The notes beneath the pieces are model-generated. The model was not told the DNA's origin, made no database searches, and saw only the letters and a list, made by a program, of their open reading frames with translations. DNA of 64,000 nt from Rhodanobacteraceae bacterium (GTDB lineage Bacteria > Pseudomonadota > Gammaproteobacteria > Xanthomonadales > Ahniellaceae): positions 372,001 to 436,000 of the forward strand of contig JADJFT010000004.1 of NCBI GenBank assembly GCA_016708465.1, read 5' to 3'. A program made the position numbers and the translations under genes. The stretch's first letter is position 1, and each line of letters opens with the position of its first letter. Shown piece by piece: positions 28,241 to 36,111 of this stretch.

Positions 28241-28555
28241 GTGAAGCTGCGCCACCCTTATCGCTGGTTGGTTGTCGGGCTGATCGGGTTGCTGATCGGC
28301 CTGCAGACCAAGCTGTGGTTCGGGCAGGGCGGTCGACCTGAGGTACAGCACTTGCAGGAACGCGTCGCGACGCAGAAGCGCGCAAATGCCGAGTTGCACA
28401 AACGCAATGATGCACTGGCGGCCGATGTCGAGGATTTGAAGTCTGGTACCGAGGCGATCGAGGAGCGCGTGCGCAGCGAACTCGGCATGATCAAGCCCGG
28501 GGAAGTGTTCTATCAGGTGATCGAGCCGGAACCGCCGGCCAAGGAGAGCGAATGA
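28241..28555 (+). CDS. ftsB: Cell division protein FtsB
   Basis: Bitopic divisome protein that forms a complex with FtsL and FtsQ. GTG start at 28241, 9 bp after eno. 104 residues: a short cytoplasmic N-terminus, one membrane helix (~9-25: WLVVGLIGLLIGLQTKLW), a coiled coil (~33-75: LQERVATQKRANAELHKRND) and the family's conserved end (EERVRSELGMIKPGEVFYQV). Its stop overlaps the ispD start (ATGA). Confidence 0.94.
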   Translation: MKLRHPYRWLVVGLIGLLIGLQTKLWFGQGGRPEVQHLQERVATQKRANAELHKRNDALAADVEDLKSGTEAIEERVRSELGMIKPGEVFYQVIEPEPPAKESE

Positions 28556-29247
28556 TCTGGTGTGTGGTTCCCGCCGCGGGACGCGGACAACGCTTCGGCG
28601 CAGCTCTGCCGAAACAGTACGCGCCGCTTGTCGCTGAGCCGATGATTGTGCGCACGCTGGATCGCCTCGCTGCGCATCCGCGCGTTTCCGGATTGATGGT
28701 TGCACTGGCGAAAGATGACCCGCACTGGCCGGGTATCGACGAACTTGATGGCAAGCCGGTGCTTACCTGCATCGGCGGTGAGGAACGTGCGCAATCGGTC
28801 TTGGCGGCGCTGGATGCGCTGGTCGGAACGGTGGCGGATTCGGACTGGGTGATGGTGCATGACGCTGCACGCCCATGCATCCGTCATGGCGATATCGACG
28901 CGTTGATCGAACAGGGCACGCGCCACGATGATGGTGCTGTTCTCGCCGCACCGATGCGCGATACCGTCAAGCGCGGCGCCGCCGGAGGGCGTATCGAGCG
29001 GACTGAAAACCGTAGCGAGCTCTGGCGTGCGCTGACGCCGCAATTGTTCCGCTACGGCCGCCTGCGCATGGCGTTGCGATCGCTGCTGGTCGACCCGACC
29101 AACGCGGCCACGATTACCGACGAAGCTTCGGCGATTGAACGGGTCGGTGGGCATCCGTTGCTGGTGGTCGGTGCTGACGACAACATCAAGGTGACGACAC
29201 TGCACGATCTGGCGTTAGCCGAATTCATTCTGACGTCGCCGGCATGA
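28552..29247 (+). CDS. ispD: 2-C-methyl-D-erythritol 4-phosphate cytidylyltransferase
   Basis: Third step of the MEP isoprenoid pathway. 231 residues with the CTP-binding motif PAAGRGQRFGAALPKQY, VMVHDAARPCI, and APMRDTVKR. It overlaps ftsB at its start and ispF (ATGA) at its end, as in the standard ftsB-ispD-ispF cluster. Confidence 0.97.
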   Translation: MIWCVVPAAGRGQRFGAALPKQYAPLVAEPMIVRTLDRLAAHPRVSGLMVALAKDDPHWPGIDELDGKPVLTCIGGEERAQSVLAALDALVGTVADSDWVMVHDAARPCIRHGDIDALIEQGTRHDDGAVLAAPMRDTVKRGAAGGRIERTENRSELWRALTPQLFRYGRLRMALRSLLVDPTNAATITDEASAIERVGGHPLLVVGADDNIKVTTLHDLALAEFILTSPA

Positions 29248-29729
29248 CGCATCGCATCGGCCACGGCATCGACGTTCATGCCTTCAAGGACGGCGACCAT
29301 GTGACACTCGGCGGCGTGCGCATTGCCCATGATCGCGGTGTCGACGCACATTCGGATGGCGATGTCGTGCTGCATGCGCTCTGCGACGCGCTACTCGGCG
29401 CGCTCGCGCTCGGTGATATCGGCGAGCATTTTCCGCCTTCCGATCCGCGCTGGAAGGACTGCGATAGTCGCGTCTTCGTGCGCCATTGTGCGGCACTGCT
29501 GTACGAGCGCGGCTGGCATGTCAGCAATGCCGACATCACCGTACTTTCCGAGCTGCCGAAGATCGGCCCGCATCGCGAAGCCATGCGTGCGGCGATCGCG
29601 GCTGAACTCGGTATCGAGATCGAGCGCATTTCGGTCAAAGCGACGACGACCGAGAAGCTTGGTTTCATCGGTCGTCGTGAAGGACTGGCAGCGGCGGCGG
29701 TGGTCCTGCTCGACCGGATACTGCAATGA
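29244..29729 (+). CDS. ispF: 2-C-methyl-D-erythritol 2,4-cyclodiphosphate synthase
   Basis: Forms the cyclic diphosphate of the MEP pathway. 161 residues with the Zn ligands in GHGIDVHAF and HSDGDVVLHALCDALLGALA, GDIGEHFPPSDPRWK, and the end motif KATTTEKLGFIGRREGLAA. Coupled to ispD upstream and truD downstream by ATGA overlaps. Confidence 0.97.
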   Translation: MTHRIGHGIDVHAFKDGDHVTLGGVRIAHDRGVDAHSDGDVVLHALCDALLGALALGDIGEHFPPSDPRWKDCDSRVFVRHCAALLYERGWHVSNADITVLSELPKIGPHREAMRAAIAAELGIEIERISVKATTTEKLGFIGRREGLAAAAVVLLDRILQ

Positions 29730-30733
29730 CTGAGCTTCCGTTCGCTTATGGCGGTGCGCCGTTGCGCGGAAAGCTGCGGGTTGAGCCCGAAGACTTCTTC
29801 GTTGATGAGCAATTGGGTTTCGAAGCCAGTGGCAGCGGCGAGCATTGGTTTATCCACATTGAAAAACGCGGCGCAAATACCGGTTTCGTGGCCAAGCAAC
29901 TGGCGCAGTTTGCGGGTGTGACCGAGCGTGATGTCGGCTATGCCGGCATGAAGGACCGCCATGCCCTTGCGCGGCAGTCGTTTACGGTGCTGGCGAAAAA
30001 GGGTCAGGACACCGACTGGTCGCAGTGCGCGATTGAGGGTGTGACGGTGCTGTCGGCGCTGCGTCACGCCCGCAAGATTCAGCGTGGTGCGTTGCGTGGC
30101 AATGCCTTCGTGATTCGGCTGCGTGAAGTCGACGGTGGTCGTGACGCCGCCGCCGCCGTTGTCCGGACGATTGCAGCGCAAGGCGTACCGAACTACTTCG
30201 GCGAACAGCGCTTTGGTCGCGGCGGTGCAAATGTCGAGAAAGCGCTGGCGATGTTCGCCGGCAAGCGCGTCGAACGTGCCGAACGCTCGATTCTGCTCAG
30301 CGCTGCGCGATCCGAGTTGTTCAATGCGGTGCTGGCGACGCGGGTTGCGGATGGCTCGTGGCAGGTGGCGACCGATGGCGACGTGTTCCAGCTCGATGGC
30401 CGCTCCGCGATCTTCGGGCCGGAACCGATCGGCGACGAATTGCGCGAGCGCGCGGCGCGTGGCGACATCCATCCGACCGGCCCGATGTTCGGCCGTGGCG
30501 AATTGCGCACGACGGACGCGGTGCATGCGCTGGAGTTGGCGGTGTTGGCAACGCATCCGGAACTCTGCGCCGGACTGATCGCCGCCGGCCTCGATCAAGA
30601 ACGCCGCTCGTTGCGGCTGATGGCGCGCGATATTCAATGCGAATGGGACGGCGCTGACCTGATCACACACTTCACCTTGCCCGCCGGCGCCTACGCCACG
30701 ACCGTGCTGCGCGAGTTGGTCGATTGGCACTGA
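29726..30733 (+). CDS. truD: tRNA pseudouridine(13) synthase TruD
   Basis: Modifies U13 of tRNA-Glu. 335 residues with the family catalytic loop GYAGMKDRHALARQSF (catalytic Asp in MKDR), NYFGEQRFGR and the insertion domain. It is the last gene of the eno run. In many relatives surE/pcm follow; here the foreign segment follows instead. Confidence 0.96.
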   Translation: MTELPFAYGGAPLRGKLRVEPEDFFVDEQLGFEASGSGEHWFIHIEKRGANTGFVAKQLAQFAGVTERDVGYAGMKDRHALARQSFTVLAKKGQDTDWSQCAIEGVTVLSALRHARKIQRGALRGNAFVIRLREVDGGRDAAAAVVRTIAAQGVPNYFGEQRFGRGGANVEKALAMFAGKRVERAERSILLSAARSELFNAVLATRVADGSWQVATDGDVFQLDGRSAIFGPEPIGDELRERAARGDIHPTGPMFGRGELRTTDAVHALELAVLATHPELCAGLIAAGLDQERRSLRLMARDIQCEWDGADLITHFTLPAGAYATTVLRELVDWH

Positions 30734-30812
30734 GCGCGCCGCCAGTGTCGGTGCCGGCGCGCTGGCGCATCCGAATGCAACACGGATAGACCGTTGACCG
30801 CTGGATCATCCG

Positions 30813-30838
30813 TTATCCCGACGCGTTGGTCGCGATAA
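30813..30838. repeat. Hairpin downstream of truD with TTATCCCGACG arm
   Basis: TTATCCCGAC pairs with GTCGCGATAA (one mismatch) around GCGTTG. There is no T run, so it is not a classical terminator. The same arm sequence TTATCCCGACG recurs at 30966-30976 in a second hairpin. Confidence 0.5.
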
Positions 30839-30960
30839 GCCATAGCCCCACTCCAAATGCGGACCCGACCGTGTCTTCCCCGCGTCGATCCCGCACCCCG
30901 GCCCAGCTCCGGATTCCCCGCACAACGTCTTGACCCGACCTTCCTCCCGCCACAGACTCC

Positions 30961-31002
30961 ACCCATTATCCCGACGATCCCGTCGGAGAATGGGTGTTAG
31001 GC
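30961..31002 (+). other. Integron-type recombination site remnant (hairpin plus GTTAGGC core)
   Basis: ACCCATT pairs with AATGGGT and CCGACG with CGTCGG, separated by a small bulge, giving a stem directly followed by GTTAGGC at 30996-31002. GTTAGGC fits the GTTRRRY core of attC/attI sites. The expected RYYYAAC partner on the left is not recognisable, so it is a half site or a decayed attC. Confidence 0.45.
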
Positions 31003-31010
31003 TCTTTGTC

Positions 31011-31529
31011 GTGATCCTCTCGAACGTCTACAAAAATGACTGCAACCGACTGCTCAAAGATGTGCAGCACGACGAGTATCCTCGTAGTATTTGCGGCATC
31101 TTCAAGTCGGCAAGAGATGGACTGATTCGAGCAGATGCAATTCTTGGAAGCAACTTGCTAATCACAGAGAAAGCGCGAAAAGTCCAAACATTCGATCACC
31201 GAGTTCTCCAAGATGCACATGACATCATGGCAGCCACGTTCCGCTATCACCACGATGACGGCGGCCAGCTTCGTCTAGATGAGGATCCTGAGCATCAGCG
31301 CCTGAGGTACTTGCGTACATGGACAAACTGGCTTAATAAGCAGTTAGAAGAACTTGTTCACTACCCGCAGTTCGTAAGATCAACCGTCGAGTGCATAGTA
31401 TTTCCCAATACGGTGATGGGTTACATGGCCGAAAACCGACTATGTGATGTTCTGCTCACTCACTTCAGCGCAGGCGACTGGATGTTTCAGGTTGGATATC
31501 TCAGAACATATCCACCGGCCAGAGCCTAA
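31011..31529 (+). CDS. Gene-cassette protein of unknown function
   Basis: 172 residues from GTG at 31011, 8 bp after the GTTAGGC core. I do not recognise the family. It is soluble, with no signal peptide, and aromatic and charged (TFDHRVLQDAHDIMAATFRY, LRTWTNWLNKQLEELVHY). The stop TAA lies inside GCCTAAC (31524-31530), the left core of an attC-like site, the typical arrangement of an integron cassette gene. It is visibly AT-richer than the chromosome around it, in keeping with recent transfer. Confidence 0.65.
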   Translation: MILSNVYKNDCNRLLKDVQHDEYPRSICGIFKSARDGLIRADAILGSNLLITEKARKVQTFDHRVLQDAHDIMAATFRYHHDDGGQLRLDEDPEHQRLRYLRTWTNWLNKQLEELVHYPQFVRSTVECIVFPNTVMGYMAENRLCDVLLTHFSAGDWMFQVGYLRTYPPARA

Positions 31530-31545
31530 CAATTCGTCTATGGAC
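31524..31545 (+). other. attC-like left half (GCCTAACAATTCG)
   Basis: GCCTAAC matches RYYYAAC, and GCCTAACAATTCG is the start common to many integron attC sites. No GTTRRRY core is found before the next gene (31969), so the site is truncated. Confidence 0.5.
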
Positions 31546-31920
31546 TCCTCCCTCACGTCAACCTGATTGATTTTGATCGGTGTCATCACGAAGGGACCGG
31601 TGCAGTCGTCTATCCGTCCTCGAAGTGGCGGGATCATCCGCCGGGACATCATGGAATCCGCAAGCGCGGGGCCTATCGTTCAAGCGACCTCGAAGGTCAG
31701 AATAGGTATCGGTTTCGCACCGCGGCCGAGCCGCTGGTGATGAGTTTGATCTGATCGATCCGTTGACGTGTCTGTCGGTGAAAGGAAGGGTGAGTTGACT
31801 GATCGTTTGCGCTGATCAGGCGACGGCGGCGCGCATCGGCACCTCCGAATCGAAGCGTGTCGCGTAGTTGGCGTCGAAGCGGCGATCGTGATGCGATGTG
31901 GCCATCGCAACTGCCACCAC
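31546..31920. other. Stretch without an identified gene
   Basis: No gene is assignable. A plus-strand frame with no start codon is open from 31530 to 31757 and reads ...LIDFDRCHHEGTG... to ...AAEPLVMSLI, perhaps a gene remnant. A small perfect hairpin GACCT-CGA-AGGTC lies at ~31686-31698. The rest shows nothing clear on either strand. Confidence 0.4.
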
Positions 31921-31921
31921 G

Positions 31922-31961
31922 TGTTGTTGTAGTTGACAACAGCCCGCCGTGTTGTCATTAT
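31922..31961 (+). promoter_or_regulatory. tumE promoter with overlapping inverted-repeat operator
   Basis: TTGACA (31933-31938), a 17-bp spacer and CATTAT (31956-31961) form a promoter with a perfect -35. Half-sites TGTTGT (31925-31930), ACAACA (31936-31941) and TGTTGT (31950-31955) form inverted repeats over the -35 and spacer, fitting autorepression by the TA pair. The ATG follows 7 bp after the -10, so the mRNA would be nearly leaderless. Confidence 0.6.
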
Positions 31962-31968
31962 CACCAAC

Positions 31969-32265
31969 ATGAAAGCGGCCCTCGTCGCCCGAACTCGAAT
32001 TGTCTACGCTGAGAACGCCTTCGCCGAGTTGGTCCTCTGGAAGGTGCCTGCGGCAGTTGCAGGGTCCACGCACGAGTTCAAGTACCGCCTGGCGTATGTC
32101 GTCGATGGACTCTGCGTCATTCGATACGACAACGAGGTTGGCAAGGGAAACCATCGTCACTTCGGAGACGTCGAGTCGAAGTACTCCTTCACCACGCCCG
32201 ACGCTCTGCTTGCAGCGTTCGAGCGAGACATAGCGAGGTGGAATCGTGAAAACAGTCACCCTTGA
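31969..32265 (+). CDS. TumE-family toxin (DUF6516) of a toxin-antitoxin pair
   Basis: 98 residues from ATG at 31969. The family pattern as I recognise it is clear: VLWKVP, a conserved STHEFKYRLAYVVDG, VIRYDNEVGKGNHRHFG and a helical end. These are features of the TumE/DUF6516 toxins found beside TumA antitoxins in mobile DNA. It overlaps the downstream antitoxin gene by 20 bp. The pair has its own promoter at 31922-31961, as TA modules carried in integron cassettes often do. The mechanism of the toxin is not evident from sequence. Confidence 0.8.
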   Translation: MKAALVARTRIVYAENAFAELVLWKVPAAVAGSTHEFKYRLAYVVDGLCVIRYDNEVGKGNHRHFGDVESKYSFTTPDALLAAFERDIARWNRENSHP

Positions 32266-32592
32266 GGTCCGTGAACCTAAAGAGTCCATGGCTGACTTCG
32301 CTCGCGCTTGGCGAGCGGGCAAGCCTGAGAAGGCGGCACGCATCAGCTTTGCATCGCCCGAGCTCTCTGGAAGGTTCTCACCGCGAAGCGCTGGGAAATC
32401 CTGAGGGCACTATGTGGCGCAGGGCCTGTGTCTATCCGGGAGGTGTCGCGAAGGGTCAACCGCGATGTCAAGGCCGTGCACAGTGACGTCACCGCATTGC
32501 TCGGTGCCGGCGTGCTCGACCGAGCAGAAGGTGGGGGAATCGTCTTCCCCTACGAGGCCGTCAAGGTGGAGTTCTTGCTCCAGGCGGCGTAG
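32246..32592 (+). CDS. TumA-family HTH antitoxin (frameshifted)
   Basis: GTG at 32246 begins MKTVTLEVREPKESMADFAR; after ISFASPELS the frame breaks at ~32365-32368 and continues one frame over as WKVLTAKRWEILRALCGAGP, REVSRRVNRDVKAVHSDV, and FPYEAVKVEFLLQAA to TAG at 32592. A single missing base gives a 115-residue protein. The second half is a winged-helix/MarR-like HTH, the likely DNA-binding autorepressor. If the break were real, the antitoxin would lose its HTH while the toxin stays intact, which would be hard to tolerate; a base error or an inactive module is more likely. Confidence 0.75.
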
Positions 32593-32610
32593 GCAGGCAA
32601 AGAAAGCGAT

Positions 32611-32718
32611 GCCTAACCCTTCGCTCAACCCGTTCGCTGGCGCCATCAGCAAACGTCTTCGTCATCTCGCCCGGGAGTCGTAATCGCCGCTGGCGACCAC
32701 ATCATTCAAGCGTTGGGC
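32611..32718 (+). other. attC recombination site (108 bp)
   Basis: GCCTAAC at 32611-32617 and GTTGGGC at 32712-32718 are complementary apart from one wobble and match RYYYAAC and GTTRRRY. The flanking boxes CTTCGCTCAACCC on the left and ATTCAAGC on the right are the usual L boxes. The length is within the attC range. It begins 18 bp after the tumA stop, placing it at the end of the tumE-tumA cassette. Confidence 0.75.
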
Positions 32719-32782
32719 CGCCAGATCTTTCTCACCTGCATCCAACAGAGCAAGATCGGGGCCAGTTTTTTCTACAGCGTCG

Positions 32783-33457
32783 TTAGTCTGGCTCGCAGCA
32801 GGTGCCGCAATCACAACACCAGACTACCCCGCAGCAGTTCAGGTAGTAGCCGTACCAGATTGATCCGGCAGCACATGCGCTGGAACAACAGTCCTTGCGC
32901 ATTTTTGAGGACGCAAGTTCTGCAGACTCCCCACCATCGTCGGTGAGCGAAGGCTTCAAACTGCCGATTGCACAGACTTTCGCCTGAGGATCACGAGAGC
33001 CAGTGGCCTTTTCGACTTCATCAAGCGTCATTGGAGTGATGGTTGCTTCCAATTCGTAGTTTCCGATTCCTCGATCGTTGAACTCGACAGGACCGCCTAG
33101 AGAGGCGGGCTTGCCAAGAGCGATACCAACACGTGGATCGCCCCTGAGAACCCATGCTCCGTCTTCACCTTCGAAGACTTGAACGGAGAGAGACGCAACA
33201 GGAGTGCCCTTGCGCGACACGCCAATGTCGGAAACGACATAGCGCAACTGGTATTGAGGACGCTTGGTTTCGTGGCGGAGAGTCAGGATTCCTTCCGTTC
33301 CGGGCTTGGCGATTGCCGTGGTCTTGAACATCTCCTCACCGTTCAAACGGTAGTTGAGTTCAACGTGCACGTAGTCGATATCGTTGGCTCGTGCAAGACC
33401 AGTAAAGAGGAATAGCAAGCATGCAAGTACAGCAAGGAATTTCGAGAAGTGCTTCAT
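32783..33457 (-). CDS. Secreted protein with a 10-cysteine C-terminal tail
   Basis: 224 residues from the ATG at 33457 (an ATG two codons upstream is possible). There is a Sec signal (HFSKFLAVLACLLFLFTGLA, cleavage after ARA) and a beta-rich middle domain of ~170 residues. The last ~36 residues hold ten Cys as CC, C, CC, CC, C, CC, interspersed with Gly, Trp and Tyr (CCSSACAAG, YYLNCCG, WCCDCGTCC). No family recognised. The AT-richer composition and position beside an attC site suggest acquired DNA, but it is on the opposite strand to the cassette genes. Confidence 0.6.
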   Translation of the reverse strand: MKHFSKFLAVLACLLFLFTGLARANDIDYVHVELNYRLNGEEMFKTTAIAKPGTEGILTLRHETKRPQYQLRYVVSDIGVSRKGTPVASLSVQVFEGEDGAWVLRGDPRVGIALGKPASLGGPVEFNDRGIGNYELEATITPMTLDEVEKATGSRDPQAKVCAIGSLKPSLTDDGGESAELASSKMRKDCCSSACAAGSIWYGYYLNCCGVVWCCDCGTCCEPD

Positions 33458-33463
33458 CGGCAT

Positions 33464-33741
33464 TCGGCTCCGAATTCGCAGGCAGAAAAATCTGGCGCAG
33501 CTTACTTGACTTCATCTGGGGGGCAAGGAGTCCGAGAATGTCGTTGACGACAAGGGGCTGTCCGAAATTTTTTGTGTGTGGCGTTGCTGAAAACCGCTCG
33601 CGTTGCCTGATCGCCAATTGTTTCGATCGACTTGCACGCATGCGATGGCGGTGGCCACCGCACGGATGGCGCACGACCAAGTGCTGGCCAAGGTGTATGC
33701 AATCACAAACCCATAACGCGAGTGAGTTCGGAGCGGCGGCC
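33464..33741. other. Intergenic stretch between the cassette segment and ffs
   Basis: I see no gene, tRNA or complete attC here. The only notable feature is a T-rich run near 33571-33577. The chromosomal backbone resumes at the ffs gene. Confidence 0.4.
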
Positions 33742-33838
<97 letters not shown>

Positions 33839-33865
33839 GACCACCATCGAAAGATGGGGTAAAAC

Positions 33866-33958
33866 TGGCGGAGAGAGAGGGATTCGAACCCTCGAAGCGG
33901 GGTTTAGCCGCTTACACACTTTCCAGGCGTGCTCCTTCAACCGCTCGGACATCTCTCC
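33866..33958 (-). tRNA. tRNA-Ser (anticodon GGA)
   Basis: Minus-strand 93-nt class II tRNA: acceptor GGAGAGA/TCTCTCC, long variable arm (GTAAGCGGCTAAACCCCGCTT region), T loop GGTTCGAATCC, anticodon GGA (complement of TCC at 33922-33924). CCA is encoded (complement of 33866-33868). Confidence 0.95.
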
Positions 33959-34088
33959 ACTGGGCCCTTTCCGATGCAATCTCGTCGTAAAGGGCGCGCA
34001 CTGTAGCCGCAAGTGCCTTGGCGCTCAAGTTCAACTGGTCGTGGGTGGCCAGGGTTGGCACAATGCACCTCCCCACACCGGTGTCGCG

Positions 34089-35777
34089 ATGTCGTATCAG
34101 GTTCTTGCCCGCAAATGGCGTCCGAAGCGTTTTGCCGAACTGGTCGGACAGTAGCATGTCGTGCGCGCGCTCAGTCACGCACTCGACAGCGGCCGTATCC
34201 ACCACGCATTTCTGTTCACCGGCACGCGTGGCGTCGGCAAGACCACGATCGCGCGTATCTTCGCGAAGTCGCTGAATTGCGAACGCGGTACCTCGGCTGA
34301 ACCCTGCGGTGTCTGCTCAATCTGCAGCGACATCGATGCCGGCCGCTTCTTCGACTTGCTGGAGATCGATGCCGCCAGCAATACCGGTGTCGATGACGTC
34401 CGCGATTTGATCGAGAACGCGCAATACATGCCGGCGCGTGGTCGTTACAAGGTCTATCTGATCGACGAAGTCCACATGCTGTCGAAGCCGGCGTTCAATG
34501 CGCTGCTGAAGACCTTGGAAGAACCGCCAGATCACGCCAAGTTCCTGCTTGCGACCACCGACCCGCAAAAGTTGCTGGTGACGGTGTTGTCGCGCTGTCT
34601 GCAATTCAACCTGAAGCGATTGACCATCGAGCAGATCGTATTTCAAGTCGATCGGATTCTTGCGGCCGAGCAGGTCGAGCACGACTCGGAATCGGTGCTT
34701 GAGATCGCACGCGGTGGCAACGGCAGTTTGCGCGATGCGCTGAGCCTGCTCGATCAGGCGATTGCCTTTGGCGGCGGTAAGTTGGTCGCTGCCGAAGTGC
34801 GCAGCATGCTCGGGACCATCGATCGCGGCGCGGTGATCGATTTTCTCGACACCATTCTGCGCGATGACGCGGCGGCACTGGCGACACTGATTCAGCAGGC
34901 CGCCGAGTTTCAGCCAGATTACGCGACCATTCTCGATGCCTTTGCCGAAGCGATGCATGCAGTCCAGGTTGAACAATTGATTCCGAACGCAGCCAACGAT
35001 GCGGCATGGCCGGTTGCCGATTTTGCCAAACGTATGGCGCCGGAGACGGTGCAGTTGTTCTACCAACTGGCGATCAGCGGTCGCCGCGACCTAGCGCTCG
35101 CGCCCAGCCCACGGATTGGTTTCGAAATGACGCTGATGCGCATGCTGGCGTTCCAGCCAGCGCCAGCCGCCGGTGATGCGCCGGCTCGCAATGCGATCAG
35201 CCAACGCGCGGCATCGGTCGCATCGGCGTCAGCGGCAACGACTGCCGCCGTCGCTGATCGTCAGCCAACGATGTCCGCGCCGATCGCATCAGCGCCTGCG
35301 CCAGAAGCGGCAACGACACCACGGGCAGCAATGACGCGGTCGGCAGTGGCCACCGCCGCCGTGCCGGCGTTAGCCGAGGTGCCGATGCCGCGTTTCGATG
35401 CATTGCGCTGGCTCGATTTCGTCGATCGGTCGGAGTTGCGCGGCCCAGCACGAGAGTTCGCGAGCAATCTCGGTTTCATCGCCGATGACGGCGACTCGAT
35501 CCGTGTTTCGCTGCCGCTCAGCCTCGACCATCTACGCAACGAGTTCGCGCTGCGCAAACTGCAAGACGCGCTGCTGGCGGCGCAAGGACGAACATCGCGC
35601 ATCGTTGTCGAACTCGCTGCGGTGACCGGCGATACCGCAGCAACCCGCGCGGCGCGTGGCCAAAGCGAGCGCGACACCGCCGCCGAAGCCGCGATTGCGG
35701 CCGATCCCTTTGTGAGCCGCGCGATCAGTGAATTCGGCGCGCGCATCCTCCCTGATTCCACACGACCCATCGACTAA
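34089..35777 (+). CDS. dnaX: DNA polymerase III gamma/tau subunit with an in-frame amber codon
   Basis: Clamp-loader ATPase. The canonical start is the ATG at 34089 (MSYQVLARKWRPKRFAELVG), but codon 22 is TAG (34152-34154) where family members have Glu or Gln (VGQ-E-HV). From there the frame is intact: P loop GTRGVGKT, zinc cysteines (LNCERG, CGVCSIC), DEVHMLSKPAFNALLKTLEEPP (Walker B/SRC region), domain III, and an Ala/Pro linker to a tau-like end. Restarting at GTG 34161 would remove 24 conserved residues. No A-rich slippery site for gamma synthesis is seen. ybaB and recR follow. Confidence 0.9.
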
Positions 35778-35787
35778 GGAGCGCCCC

Positions 35788-36111
35788 ATGCGCGGACCCC
35801 TCGGCAACATCATGCAGCAAGCGCAGAAGATGCAGGAAAACATGAAGCGCGCGCAGGAGGAACTGGCCACTATCGAAGTCACCGGTAGTGCTGGTGGCGG
35901 CATGGTCAGCGTCACCATGAACGGGCGTCACGAAGCGCGCCGCGTGAAGATCGACAAGGCCTTGCTCGGGGACGATATCGAAATGCTCGAAGACTTGATC
36001 GTTGCCGCCACCAATGATGCCGTGAACAAGGTCGGCGAAGCCGCGAGTGCGCGCATGGCCGAGGTAACCGGCGGCATGAATTTGCCCGCTGGCTTCAAGC
36101 TGCCGTTCTGA
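35788..36111 (+). CDS. ybaB: YbaB/EbfC nucleoid-associated protein
   Basis: Small dimeric DNA-binding protein of 107 residues. ATG at 35788 has an AAGGAG ribosome-binding site just upstream; longer starts would lie inside dnaX. Family features are NIMQQAQKMQENMKRAQEEL, the VTGSAGGGMVSVTMNG core, and EDLIVAATNDAVNK. Its TGA shares one base with the recR ATG. The order dnaX-ybaB-recR is strongly conserved. Confidence 0.96.
   Translation: MRGPLGNIMQQAQKMQENMKRAQEELATIEVTGSAGGGMVSVTMNGRHEARRVKIDKALLGDDIEMLEDLIVAATNDAVNKVGEAASARMAEVTGGMNLPAGFKLPF

Noticed and set aside
29276..30730. 484-codon minus-strand frame opposite ispF-truD
   Set aside because: Low-complexity, Arg/Gln-rich translation antisense to two well-conserved genes.
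31560..31600. LIDFDR segment resembling the end of Kdo kinase (KdkA)
   Set aside because: Only six residues agree; the flanking residues do not fit the kinase.
34089..35777. Programmed -1 frameshift site for gamma in dnaX
   Set aside because: No A-AAA-AAG-type slippery sequence with downstream stem was seen in the linker region.
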